A stretch of DNA of 64,000 nt. It comes from Gyrodactylus bullatarudis. Taxonomy: Eukaryota > Platyhelminthes > Monogenea > Gyrodactylidea > Gyrodactylidae. The notes below the pieces were generated by a model. That model saw only the letters and a list, made by a program, of their open reading frames with translations. It was not told the origin of the DNA and did not search any database. The DNA lies in assembly GCA_012064415.1 (NCBI GenBank), contig SSNU01000045.1:16554-80553 (forward strand). Reading direction: 5' to 3'. This document shows positions 23,930 through 34,564 of the stretch, one piece after another (the stretch's first letter is position 1; each line of letters starts with the position of its first letter). A program made the translations under genes and the position numbers.

Positions 23930-24595
23930 TTTTATCGATTCTCTAGGGATGAAGATTATGAATTTCCACTTACCATTTGAAAAAAAATTCTGAAAAAAAT
24001 TTCATGAAAAAAATATGGGCAATTTTCAAATTCCCATTTGGTGCCACAATCCCACTTTTCGAACTTAAAGCTGAAAAATATTTTTGATCTGAATGTGGGA
24101 GAGTGATCAAAAATTGATTTTCAGAATCAAGATTAGATATTAAAGCTGTATATCACCGTAAAATTATCGACAGTTTTCTCATTTTCGAGAGATTTTGAAT
24201 TATCGAAAGTTCCTCGATTTTTAAGTAGTGAAAAGGATCAAAAAATTCCGCTTCCAAACGATAATGTGATTATGCATAAGATCAGATTCAGTTGAATTGA
24301 TTTTCTTGTCTAATCCTGATCTTGAAAAAACTGTTTTGATCACTCTCCCACATTCAGATCAAAAATATTTTTCAGCTTCAAGTTCGAAAAGTGGGATTTT
24401 GGGGCCAAATGGGAATTTGAAAAATGACCAGATGTTTTTCATATAAATAATTTTTTGTTAGAATTATTTTCTGCAAATAGTAAAAGTGGGCAACATGAGT
24501 AGGATTCCAGAAAATCTTTAAATCGAATTCTTGATGAAAAAATCAAGATTTCTGTAAAAATCATAGATTCCCAACTTCATATCAATTAGCTTTAA
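23930..24595. repeat. Foldback repeat, family FB-B, copy with best arms
   Basis: The left arm (about 23990-24160) and right arm (about 24310-24595) are inverted copies. Shared blocks include CCCACTTTTCGAACTT, GAATGTGGGAGAGTGATC and the end AGATTCCCAACTTCATATC. This copy has the most complete right arm and defines the FB-B family end. Confidence 0.7.
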
Positions 24596-25621
24596 ATAAC
24601 TATCAATCCTTAGAGATTGAAGGAATTCAATATCGATTTTTTATGCTCATTGTATCCAAATCTGGATTCCTACAATGCACTTATCTCGATCTCGGGGCTA
24701 CAACCACTGTTGATCAGAAGATATGCTTTCATTTTTGAAAATTTCATTAACTCGTTCACTTCCTTCTCGTATAATTTGAGGAATAAAAACTATAACGATC
24801 ATATTTTATTGTCGTCTCTTAGATACTAAATTCAATCTTTCAGATGGTGATAACCTCCATGATCTTAAATCTATTATGTTCTGTTTTGAATCAAAAGATT
24901 GATTATTCCAAATCTCTTCTATACTCTTGATAACAATTATAAAACCTTGAATACAGTTGGTCTTTGAATTTCATTTCTTCAGATTGATTTTAGTCAACTG
25001 ACTATGTAATTGCACCAAAATAGTTTGGACTTATTAAAGTCTATTATATGATCCAGATTAAAGAACTACAACTATTATATTTTTAAGAAAAGACCAATAC
25101 AAATCAAAAGACAACATAGTCAGCAAGTCAATCCATGCCGAACAGCTATGAAGAACTATATGGCTCAAAATTATTCATTTCAACAACTTATTAAAGTAAA
25201 GATATTTTTGATGGAAAAGATTAGTAAAAGCATTTAAATTCTCATATTCGAATCATACTTGTTGTAATTGGATAGTTATTCTTAAGAGTTATACATAAAA
25301 ATAATGAAGATTCCATCTAAAACTCTTGAGAAAAAGAAATTTAATGATTACTAAAAAATATCATTTTACATGGATAAGAGGAAACGAAATCATTATTATT
25401 AGAGTTTCATCCTTTTTTCAAGAGTTTCTAATTATAAATGCCCCCCTGTTATGAAAACTTTTGTTTGCTGTTTCCTAATAACTTTGACTTTACATGATTT
25501 TCTAAAAAAAACTTGTATGATTAGATGATCGGGCTTTTATTTGAAAAAAAACGAATTAATTGAAAAATCGATCTTAATTCTATTCAGTTTATGAAAGTCG
25601 ATATCTATCGATTACACACCT
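24596..25621. other. No gene seen; one dispersed-repeat piece
   Basis: Around 25085-25180 the sequence AGACCAATACAAATC...ATGCCGAACAGCTATG resembles the arm of the foldback at 34565-35335. Otherwise AT-rich without a supportable gene. Confidence 0.45.
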
Positions 25622-25925
25622 AGTTAATATGAAGATGGGAATTTATGATTTTTACAAAATTCTTAATTTTTTCATCAAGAAATCGAATTTGATCAGCATT
25701 TTTTGGTATCTAGATCATGAGGCCCTCTTTCAAAATACTGAGAAAAAATAAATTTTTAAGGAAAATACGGCATATTTGAAATCTTGAGGTAACGCCAAAT
25801 TCCATTTTTTTCACTTTGGGTTGAAATTTTTTGCTGATTTCAATGTGAGAAAGTGATCAAAAGTCGATTTTTAGGATCACAATAAGACAAAAAACGAGGA
25901 TCATCATAAAAATTTTGATAAATGA
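25622..25925. repeat. FB-A foldback, left half only
   Basis: Matches the left arm and centre of the copy at 13889 from AATATGAAGATGGGAATT to CATCATAAAAATTTTGATAA. The right arm is replaced by the tRNA-like fragment that follows. Confidence 0.65.
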
Positions 25926-25954
25926 TTTATACAAACAAGGGAACAGGTAAAGAG

Positions 25955-26045
25955 TTTTCAATGTGCCCGGTGTGGGAGGGAACCTTGGATAAGAATAAGA
26001 GGGTCCGAATGAAAGGTGAGAGAGATACCACTACGGGATTATATT
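25955..26045 (-). repeat. tRNA-derived SINE-like fragment
   Basis: On the minus strand CCCGTAGTGGTATCTC resembles a tRNA A-box region, and a GTTC-like segment lies downstream. At the far end is GCCCGGTGTGG, which also occurs beside a similar TGGCGTAGTGGTATCTCAC at 13735-13760. No tRNA fold is complete, so it is called a tRNA-related repeat, not a gene. Confidence 0.35.
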
Positions 26046-29000
26046 TATCTGCGTAAGGCTAGTTATTATGAAGATGAGAATTTACTAGTTTTAAAAATAA
26101 AATAAAATATTTTTCTCTGGAAAGTCAGGAATGAGCCCATGAGTTGTTGGAAAAATTCAATTCGATCAAAATTTAGGCATTTTTTGAATTTTTTTTGAAC
26201 AAACTTTCCACTTTTTCGAAGATTCAAAGCAATTAGATACTGAAATTTTGGATCATTATAAAAAAAAGAATTCGAATTTGGCCATTCGAGAGAAACTCGC
26301 CATCTATAAGATAAAGTTAAAATTATAAATTCTAGATCATTTTCCTTCGTGATAAACGAAAAACTCAAATGATTGGCAAGTCGAATTTGTGTGAACTTTT
26401 TGGATTTGAATTCTTTTTCATATCAAGGTTCATTAACGGAAGAATGAAATGAAGTGATGGTCTGAAATTTTGGGCAAATTTGTGTTTTGGCCAATATCTC
26501 AGCTTGTTGGGGCTCTAGCATTATTTTAAGGTTAGATTAGTGATCAGCATAAAATTATGAACCAGCAAGTAGGTTGAAAAATTTGTTACATCTTTATTAA
26601 TTATCAGAATAGAGTAATATACCTATTTTTTCAACAGATTTGATATCAAAAAAACCTCTTTCTTATTTAAATCGATAATTTTGTATGATAACTATTTTTA
26701 TTCAAGTTTCTCACCAAGTTTTGTATCAATTCTAAGTATTTTTTTCTCTTAGTCGTCTCGAAAAGGTTAATAAAGACCTTAGCAGATAAAATATTCTAAT
26801 TTTGCTTTTTACTTTTATTTAGAATGATTATAAGGAACGTTTTAAACATTTCTTTTGCAAGAAATGAGTCCTCTATAAGCAGGACTGTTTGATTGATAAA
26901 TGACGAAGCATGGAGGATATAATTAAATTTGTTTTTCTCTCATTTAGAAAAACTTTGAAATAACTTAATAAATAACTTGCCTTCACTTTTTAATTATCAA
27001 GAGAATAGAATCTATAGAAATAACTAGATGAAAGAAAATTAAATCAAAAGAACAAAAATCAATGGATCAAATAAAAATTATTATTTTGTTCTTAAAAATG
27101 ATAAGAGTTTTAAACGCTAGAAAATGAAATTTTTACACGAAAGTAACATGCAATCATTTTTTTCTCGTTGTTTCAATCTCCACTGTTTTTTTCGAATTAT
27201 TTATTCTATGTAACATTTCTATTCGATATACAATAAAATCTACTAAAGGAACTTGATCACGCAAAAAAACTGAAAATGATTCAACAACGCTTATTTTTAT
27301 AAAAAATTTTAAGTCCCACTTGATTTCAAGTTAGAAGAGCATTCTAACTGTAAATAAACAAAAATTAATTTATCTGCGAGGATAAAATTAAAATGCACTA
27401 AGAACCTTTCAAGATTTCTTACACTAACCATATTAACTAGAGTCTGACTGATCCCTCAGAATTGCAGCAGCATCATAATGAACTTTGATATCAGAATAGG
27501 AATACAAAATTAAAAATCGATTTCATGTCAAGGCGTGAATTTATCTGATATTTAATGCATTGGATATTTATAAAAAGTAATTTCCATTAAAGTTGGCATT
27601 CTTTTTTTCATAAAATTTAATCGTATTAATTTTGACTAAGTTATTAAAAGCGTAAAATAAGTGAATCTTGAATGCCCACTGGAGATAAATTTTTCTGTCA
27701 TTAGGAGCGCAAACGTTGGAAAAGTTGAAATTTGGTGCATTTTTTAAGTTGAAAAATTGCCAGATTTTAAGATTTTTTCGACTTTTTTTAAAAATTATTG
27801 ATCTATAATTTCAACTTTATTTACATTTGAGAGTTTTAAGGTATTTATTACATGGTGTTACTCATGAATAGGCTAAATGGAAAACTCCCTATGCATATTA
27901 TGAAATCATGCCCTTTAACAACAAAATCTGGAAAAAGCATTCTAGCTTATTCGAATTTGGAAAATTTTGAAATTATCCAATGAATTTCAAAATATTTGTA
28001 TATATAATGTGTAAAAAACTTAAACACTATTAATATTGCCGGCCAAATCCTGCCTAAAGATTTAATGATCGTAAAATAAAATTAAAATCTTTGATCATCT
28101 CGATAATCATTCAGTGAAATATATGAAGTTATAAGTTAAAATTGAGATAAATTTTGTGATCTTCATAATCAAAATTTAATTTAATCTTTAAGAAAAATCT
28201 CTTGAATAACTTACAAAAAAACACATGCAAAGCAGGAGAGCGTAAAAAAATTATGAAATGAAAAAGAATACATGAGAATACGTATTATGGGAAAGTAGAA
28301 GCTTAATTCTAATCGAATAACTTTTTTGGGTTTTAAATTGAATTTTTTTATTTTTACAAAATTTGAATTATCTGATGATTTGACTAATCTTAAATTGGTC
28401 ATGTCTCTCATCGGACTTAAAATTGATCACTCTAAGTCTTTGCTTTATTCTTATCTTCACTAACCAGATGATTTTCGAATTTCTTGCAGACCCTAGTCTT
28501 CATGTTACATTATTGATTTAACTTTTTATAATGGAAAAGATAAATTTCACCATTTAATTTCAGTATTTTTACTTTAATGTTTCTTATTTTGGATTGTAGT
28601 TCCTGTGCTGAGCCATGAGCTCTACATTGATCAAGGAATAAAACTATCTTCCTGTCCCTGTCCCGGGATAAAGATCTATCTCAAGCTAATAAATGCTTGG
28701 TGAAAATTTAAGTTGTCATTCATGAGCTTGCGTTAGCATCATAATTAACGTTTTTTTGTTAGAAATAAGTTCTTATATTTGAAAATACAAAATATGGCAA
28801 TAATATAATCTGATTATAGAATAATATACATATACATATAAATATTAATATGTAAATAATATTTAAAATAAAATTTGAAAAAACAGGTTTAACCCTTTAG
28901 GATCCAGAAGAAAATTTTTCATGGGAAAATTCTAAAATTAACATGAGTTACTAAATAAGACATAGCGAATATGATGCTGTTTTTTTGTTTTTTTTGTAGC

Positions 29001-29277
29001 ATAGCTAGTTTAGAAGATATGAGATTTACGGTATATGGGACTGTGGAACTTCGTTAGTCATGCCTACTTGTAAGCGACCAATAGAATGAGTGTGCTGGAT
29101 CATGACAATATATTTATTTTTTATGAAATGATTTTAAAAAATTTCGGTTAGATACAAAGCATAATCTTAAATCACATTTCTTGCAGTAAACTTCCGTTTC
29201 ATTGAACAATTACGACATTACGATAAAAATATTCACGTAAATTTTTAAATACGTCCGAAAATCCACATAAATTCATA
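26046..29277. other. Long AT-rich stretch, no gene seen
   Basis: A degraded piece resembling foldback termini is visible at 26063-26370. A stretch at 26460-26580 (GCCAATATCTCAGCTTG, GTGATCAGCATAAAATTAT) is distantly similar to the inverted repeat at 52060-53075. The remainder shows only short frames without motifs. Confidence 0.4.
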
Positions 29278-29499
29278 ATTGGAAAAGTAGAAAAAAGGAT
29301 ATATTAACACCAAATGTACATTTCTCAAAGGTTCATCAGTAGTAGTTGACGAAAAATAGAATAAATGTAAGCTGAAAAAACACCAAAACTCTCCAATAAA
29401 TAGCAACAGTGGAGAGAAAAGTGAAAAAGCTTACATAGGCCAAGGTAGTTGAAGGTTATAGGAATAATTCTCTTTACCAGTCGATAGAGATGCCGTTGA

Positions 29500-29990
29500 A
29501 AACACAGATGAAGTTGAGAAAACCAACATTTTCATGAAACTTAATTTCAAAGGAGATGGTTTTAGCAATGATTTAAGAAGAAAGTTAACTGATCTCATCG
29601 ATCAACATTATAACAACATACAATTGAAAATTGAATTTAAAACTCAGAGATTGTTCAATTTGATTCACAAAGATTTACTGAGACCTGAAGAGAAGACTCT
29701 ATTGATTTATAAATTTCAATGTGACTTCGGATCTTCTTATATATGACGTACAATCAGAAAGTTGTCAACTAGAGGGAACGATCACCTTAAGAAAGATACA
29801 GCGATAACTAGGCATCTTAGACAGGAAGGCATGAGGCTTCAATTTCGAATTTGTCAATTTTATACAAGAACCCGAGTGATGACAGTACAGAAGTTTGGGT
29901 GAAGGAGAAATTCTTCATAAATTTATATAAACCAGACTTATGTGTTCAAAAGAATTATTCCTATAACCTTCAACTACCTTGGCCTATGTA
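29500..29990 (+). pseudogene. PLE linker and GIY-YIG endonuclease, broken
   Basis: The frame 29534-29746 reads GDGFSNDLRRKLTDLIDQHY, then HKDLLRPEEKTLLIYKFQCD, then FGSSYI. A stop falls where Gly of the YIG motif should be, and one expected Cys is replaced by Phe. The continuing frame (KLSTRGNDHLKKDTAITRHL) is then shifted. It belongs to the same PLE family as 10485-10808 and 31752-31997. Not functional. Confidence 0.75.
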
Positions 29991-30149
29991 AGCTTTTTCA
30001 CTTTTCTCTCCACTGTTGCTATTTATTGGAGAGTTTTGGTGTTTTTTCAGCTTACATTTATTCTATTTTTCGTCAACTTTTACTATTTCTTTCATAATTT
30101 GTAAATTATTATTTTCATTCATCTTTTAACTTTTATCATTATCAAAGAG

Positions 30150-30188
30150 ACACTACTGATGAACCTTTGAGAAATGTACATTTGGTGT
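30150..30188 (+). ncRNA. Hammerhead-ribozyme-like motif in PLE tail
   Basis: The order is ACACTA-CTGATGA-8 nt-GAA-ATGT/ACAT-T-TGGTGT. The flanks pair over six positions (ACACTA with TGGTGT, one G-U) to make stem I. ATGTACAT is a palindrome that makes stem III without a loop, so it would pair best between two molecules. The 8-nt spacer between the core halves forms no clear stem II, which weakens the call. Hammerhead ribozymes are established in PLEs. An inverted copy lies at about 29308-29335. Confidence 0.5.
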
Positions 30189-30225
30189 TAATATATCCTT
30201 TTTTCTACTTTTCCAATTACGACAT

Positions 30226-31319
30226 CGACCTCGATCCGTATGTCCGGGCCAGTGACCCACACTGTTAAATCTAACTTCTTCGACTGGAATTGGCTAGATG
30301 TTCCTCTTCTTAGCAGGGGGCTCTTCTGTTACTGATTCATTCAAACAGGGTCTTCCTCTCTTAATAGCCTTGGTCTTGGAACCTATAAGACCCAAAAATT
30401 TACGACGATTCAGGATTTAGGATCTACCCCCACTGTTTATCATACTTTATTTATAGGTGATGTAAGCACTTATTGTAGCACTCACAATGGTTTGCCAAAA
30501 GATATATAGGTACCATTTCTTTGACTTGTATGATGGCCTATATCTAGCAGTTAATGTATAGAGGCAATAGTGAGAATAGTCTGAAAAGTAATTCGATTCA
30601 TCACCTGGTTAGTTACTTTAAAACGAAGGGGAGAAATTTTTCCAGAATAGAGATTACATAAATATAATTTCTGTTTTAAAGTGACAGCACAAAATTTATC
30701 TTCAAAATTAGATCAGATCAAGAAGAAAATTTTTTCATTCTGACCAGTTGATCGAAGATAGAAAAAAGTACTCTATCAATTTTACACAAAATAATGAAAA
30801 ATAAGATATGACTCATATCATAAACCTTGAAAAACATGTAAACTCTCTTGTTTTCTGTTGTGTAATGTTAAAAAATTAACTTCAATTGCTAATTGCTGGT
30901 TTCATTACATACGACTTAATCTTAATTACCCTTCCTATACATCAATGTTAAGATTCTGAGTCAAACACATGGATTTGTGTGAGGGTATGAAATTGCCTTA
31001 TATACCTTCAAATACACCATATCATTCCACTATTTTTGAGAAGCTACGTCTGATTTGTCATTCCACTATTCTTGTTTCTCTCTTGGTTATTGACTGTAGC
31101 TGCAAATAACACAGTAGCTATGTGATTGTAGTGAAACATTTTCTTTATGTCATCATGAATATTTTCGTTTAAGTAGTAAAAGAGATTCTGAACCTTAAAA
31201 ATAAGCATTTTTGTGCAAACCAAAACAAAGCCCATATTCTGATTCAACGCCCCTTAAATGTTATGAAAACTCGGGTAACATTCTTACGACTTATGGAAAT
31301 TTTCCATCGGAAAGACCAA
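30226..31319. other. No gene; dispersed repeat at 30890-31080
   Basis: The segment 30890-31080 (TGTGAGGGTATGAAATT, CATTCCACTATT, CTACGTCTGATTT) recurs inverted at 53390-53520 and in part at 53704-53770. The rest of this stretch has no supportable gene. Confidence 0.5.
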
Positions 31320-31616
31320 TTCTAATATAAAATTTGTTATGAAGTTAAGAATTAATTATTTTAACCAAAAATATGGATTTTTCATCAAGAATTCTAATTA
31401 TTTAAAGAATTTTTGTAATCTTAATCTTGTTGCCTACTTTCCCCATTAAAAAAAATATTTTCTTGTAAAATTTTGTCATTTTTCAAATCCTATTTTTCCA
31501 AACTTTGATTCGAAAGTGGGATTCTGGTCAAATGAAGTTTTTCAGGGTCAGAATTAGACAAGAAAATAAATCATGCTAAATCTTGTTTTGACCATCCTCA
31601 CACTTTCAGATTAACA
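31320..31616. repeat. FB-B fragment
   Basis: Carries family blocks (CATCAAGAATTC, CCTACTTTCCCC, TTTTCAAATCC) in order but heavily diverged. The PLE fragment that follows has replaced the other arm. A matching right-hand FB-B piece appears at 32280-32462 on the far side of that PLE, so the PLE may have inserted into one FB-B copy. Confidence 0.45.
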
Positions 31617-32190
31617 AAAATTTAATCTTATTGATCAACATTATGATAATATACAATAAAAAATTCTATTTAAAAATCAGAGGTTATTCAGTTTGATTCA
31701 TAAGGATTTACTAAAACCTGAAGAAAAGACTTTCTTGATTTACAAACTCCAATGGGACTAGGGAGCTTCTTATATAGGAAATTGTCAACTAGATCTAACG
31801 ATCACCTCAAGAAGGATACAGCGGTGACCAGACATATCAAACAGGAGCACCAAGAAGCTTCAATTTCTAATTTCTCAATTTTGTATAAAAAAGTGGATTT
31901 GTGGGTGAAGGAAAAATCATTCATCAACGACTTTAAGCCAAATCTGTGTGTTCAGAAAAATTACTCTTATAACCTTCAATTACCCTGGCCTATGTGAGCT
32001 CTTTCACCTTTCTCTTCACTGTTGCTATTTATTGCAGAGTTTTGGTGTTTTTTCAGCTCACAATATATTCTTATATTTTTCAACTTTTACTATACTTCTT
32101 TCAAAATTTGTTAGATATTTTGAATTTTAAACTTTTATCATAATTTGTCACTACTGATGAACCATAAAGAAATGTACATTTAGTGAATAA
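31617..32190 (+). pseudogene. PLE GIY-YIG endonuclease fragment with 3' tail
   Basis: It starts in the linker (equivalent of NLIDQHYDNIQ), with stops, then HKDLLKPEEKTFLIYK. An in-frame stop hits the Cys region. The frame 31752-31997 then gives RKLSTRSNDHLKKDTAVTRH, then FINDFKPNLCVQKNYSYNL and PWPM, the conserved PLE C-terminus. The 3' UTR runs to about 32190 and includes a hammerhead-like motif. Same family as 9720-11065. Confidence 0.75.
32141..32182 (+). ncRNA. Hammerhead-ribozyme-like motif in PLE tail
   Basis: The order is TCACTA-CTGATGA-8 nt-GAA-ATGT/ACAT-T-TAGTGA. Stem I here pairs perfectly over six positions (TCACTA with TAGTGA). Compared with the copy at 30150, both stem strands have changed together, a covariation that supports a selected RNA structure. 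The stem II position again lacks a clear helix. Confidence 0.5.
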
Positions 32191-32456
32191 AAAGTCTACA
32201 AATATTATTTTAAGCGGGTCTTTGGAGGTTTTTGATAAATTACGTGAATCATATCATAGCCAAAAAATTTAAAGTCCTAAAAATGGGGTTTTGGGGTAAA
32301 ATCGAAATCTGAAAATGACCATATTTTTTATAAAATTATTCTTTTTCAGAATTTTTTTCTTCAAATGTTGAAAGTAGGCAAGGTGTTCTGGATTCCTGAA
32401 AATCTTTATCATATTCGAATTCTTGATGAAGAAATCGAGACTTTTGTAAAAATCAT

Positions 32457-32637
32457 AGATTCATAAACAACCTAATTTTATATTCAACATGAACAACATT
32501 ATGGGAGATAATCTGAAAAATCAACCTCTTATTCACGATGTGTGCCACACATGTTGAACAGGCAAGATAGGTAATATTAGGAGACAAGCTCATCAGCTAT
32601 AATCTGAAAGCACACACAATAAAAAGTGTAATTTATT
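32457..32637. repeat. 181-bp direct repeat, left copy
   Basis: Appears identical to 34104-34284, and ends directly against the 5'-truncated PLE. It begins AGATTCATAAACAACCTAAT and ends AAAAAGTGTAATTTATT. Its first bases (CATAGATTC) overlap the end of an FB-B repeat, suggesting that this copy is original genomic sequence. Confidence 0.85.
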
Positions 32638-32639
32638 TT

Positions 32640-33740
32640 ATGGGATCTCCACTAGGCCCATTTCTCGCAGATGTATTCCTTGCAAAGCTTGAAAGATCGA
32701 CTCTTAAAGCTAGTATAGAGAAGTTCAGCCATTTTTATCGATATATGGATGATACCTTCAATATAACAGATAACAATAATAATTTGAATGATCTCTTATT
32801 AGAATTTAACCAAGCCCATCCGGATATAGAATTTACGATGGAGAAAGTAAGTGATGGCAAAATTTCCTTCCTGGACGTAATGCTCTCAAAGAAAAACGAC
32901 GGGAAACTAGTAAGGTCCATCCATAGAAAGAACACGTTCACAGGACGCCTTTTGAATTTCAACTCCTACGTTCCGATGACTCAGAAAAGAGGTCTAATAA
33001 CATCCCTGGCCAAAAGAGTGAGACGAATCGTATCAGATGAAACCTGGGAAAGTGAACTAGAAAAACTTATTTGCATCTTCCTGTCAAATGACTATCCAAT
33101 TGAGCTCATAAACGACAGACTTTCCAAACTATATACACCAAGGAACAAGCCCAAAGAGATGAACGACAAGCATGCTGTGCTCTCTTTGCCCTTCATAGGA
33201 GATCAAGCAATAACAACCTTCCAGAAGAAGATAAACAATGCTTTCACTGAAGCCTACCCAAATGCTCATCTTAGGTTCGTTTACAAAACTAATAAAATGC
33301 TTAGAAACTTCTCAAAGGACAAAATTGACGAATCGAAGCAGACGCATGTAGTGTACAAATTTAAGTGTCCGTGTGATGCAATGTATATAGGACATACCAC
33401 AAGAAGGCTAGAAGACAGGGTAGATGAACATCTCCACAAAGGTCAGACTGCCGTAAGAGATCACTTGAAGACATGCAAAGCCAATGTTTCCTCAAAAAAC
33501 TTCGAAATTATTTACAAATCTTATGGAAACAACGTAAGCATGTTAAAAGGCATTGAGGCTTATCTTATCAATTTGGAAAAGCCTAATCTCTGTGTTCAAA
33601 AGAATCACGTCAAATCAATGAACCTCCCAAAACCAAAGCCACATCAACAATCATCCTCCCAACCCCCCTCAAGGAAAAGAATGAGAGCAGAAGTGGAAGT
33701 GAACAGACAAATTACAGACTTCTATCCCCCTACACAATGA
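32640..33740 (+). CDS. PLE reverse transcriptase (C-terminal part) with GIY-YIG endonuclease
   Basis: An uninterrupted 366-codon frame. Residues 1-13 (MGSPLGPFLADVF) are RT motif B'. FYRYMDDTFNI carries the catalytic Y-x-DD box. KISFLDVMLSKKNDGKL and LAKRVRRIV are PLE thumb motifs. From about residue 235, YKFKCPCDAMYIGHTTRRLE is the Cys-containing GIY-YIG domain, with Arg in TTRR and the later Glu in KGIEAYLINLEKPN. A basic Ser/Pro-rich tail follows. Full PLE proteins are 700 or more residues; the N-terminus and RT fingers are missing through 5' truncation, so Met-1 is only an internal residue. PLEs use the endonuclease to nick targets and prime reverse transcription. Confidence 0.85.
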   Translation: MGSPLGPFLADVFLAKLERSTLKASIEKFSHFYRYMDDTFNITDNNNNLNDLLLEFNQAHPDIEFTMEKVSDGKISFLDVMLSKKNDGKLVRSIHRKNTFTGRLLNFNSYVPMTQKRGLITSLAKRVRRIVSDETWESELEKLICIFLSNDYPIELINDRLSKLYTPRNKPKEMNDKHAVLSLPFIGDQAITTFQKKINNAFTEAYPNAHLRFVYKTNKMLRNFSKDKIDESKQTHVVYKFKCPCDAMYIGHTTRRLEDRVDEHLHKGQTAVRDHLKTCKANVSSKNFEIIYKSYGNNVSMLKGIEAYLINLEKPNLCVQKNHVKSMNLPKPKPHQQSSSQPPSRKRMRAEVEVNRQITDFYPPTQ

Positions 33741-33975
33741 GGCGCTAATTTAATTTCAAAATAATTAACTAACTGAAAATTCTAAAAAACCCATTAATTA
33801 TCAATGTAATTTATATCTTAATGTTAATTATTTATCAAATACTCAAATTACTACGATCTAAAAAATCGAGTAGTCAACCCTTTAAAAAAGGGTCTGACCA
33901 ACCACAATTGTAATAATTTTGAACCAATGACTGTTAACTATTTATCTTTGCAAATTTGTACTTATATGGCATGTA

Positions 33976-34017
33976 TCACACTGATGAGTATGCCCGAAAT
34001 AAAGGCCTTATTTGTGA
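33976..34017 (+). ncRNA. Candidate hammerhead ribozyme in PLE 3' region
   Basis: The order is TCACA-CTGATGA-GTATGCCC-GAA-ATAA/AGGCC/TTAT-T-TGTGA. Stem I pairs TCACA with TGTGA (5 bp). Stem III pairs ATAA with TTAT around AGGCC. Stem II has the expected G opening and C closing but little further pairing. The conserved core bases CTGATGA and GAA are intact and the cleavage-site base is T. This is the most canonical of the hammerhead-like motifs here. Confidence 0.6.
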
Positions 34018-34103
34018 AATAATTGGCATCATCTTCTACCTTTATTCAATATGTCTACGGTGACTCAGCTCAAAACCGATGTTTGTACGCATCTCACAGA
34101 ACA

Positions 34104-34284
34104 AGATTCATAAACAACCTAATTTTATATTCAACATGAACAACATTATGGGAGATAATCTGAAAAATCAACCTCTTATTCACGATGTGTGCCACACATG
34201 TTGAACAGGCAAGATAGGTAATATTAGGAGACAAGCTCATCAGCTATAATCTGAAAGCACACACAATAAAAAGTGTAATTTATT
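34104..34284. repeat. 181-bp direct repeat, right copy
   Basis: Same sequence as 32457-32637 with no difference seen by eye. It begins right after the PLE 3' end. Confidence 0.85.
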
Positions 34285-34564
34285 ATGTCTATAAAGTTGT
34301 CATTGTTTTTCCCACCAACGTTGATGGATTTCATACATTTTCATTTATAGGATTGAGAAAGAATAAAACCAAAATCAATTTAAGGAGGTTATGTTTTTGG
34401 ATATGAAAATTATAACAATTTTACAAATATTTTTTAAAAAGTTCAATTATCTTATAGGTTTTCTGGCCTTTCAAGGAAACTGTCATCACAATGCTAATTT
34501 TGCCATTTGCTCCAACGTTTTTTCTCTTGCATATTTGCACAATGTACTTAGGCATATAATGAAA

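Larger units (their letters stand above)
29278..30225. mobile_element. PLE 3' part bounded by inverted copies of its own tail
   Basis: At 29278-29472 lies the reverse complement of the PLE 3' end. It runs from the outer end AATTGGAAAAGTAG to the inverted codons for YNLQLPWP-like sequence. At 29952-30225 the same tail is in plus orientation, ending CTACTTTTCCAATT. Between them is a plus-strand PLE coding piece. Inverted terminal arrangements are known for some Penelope elements. The left arm lacks about 90 bp present in the right arm. Confidence 0.7.
32638..34103 (+). mobile_element. 5'-truncated PLE between 181-bp direct repeats
   Basis: The 1466-bp insert starts inside the reverse transcriptase (at MGSPLGPFLADVF) and ends after a 3' UTR containing a hammerhead-like motif. 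It is flanked by 181-bp direct repeats. Its coding frame is open, so this is the youngest-looking PLE in the window. It belongs to a different PLE family from the copies at 10, 30 and 32 kb. Confidence 0.8.
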
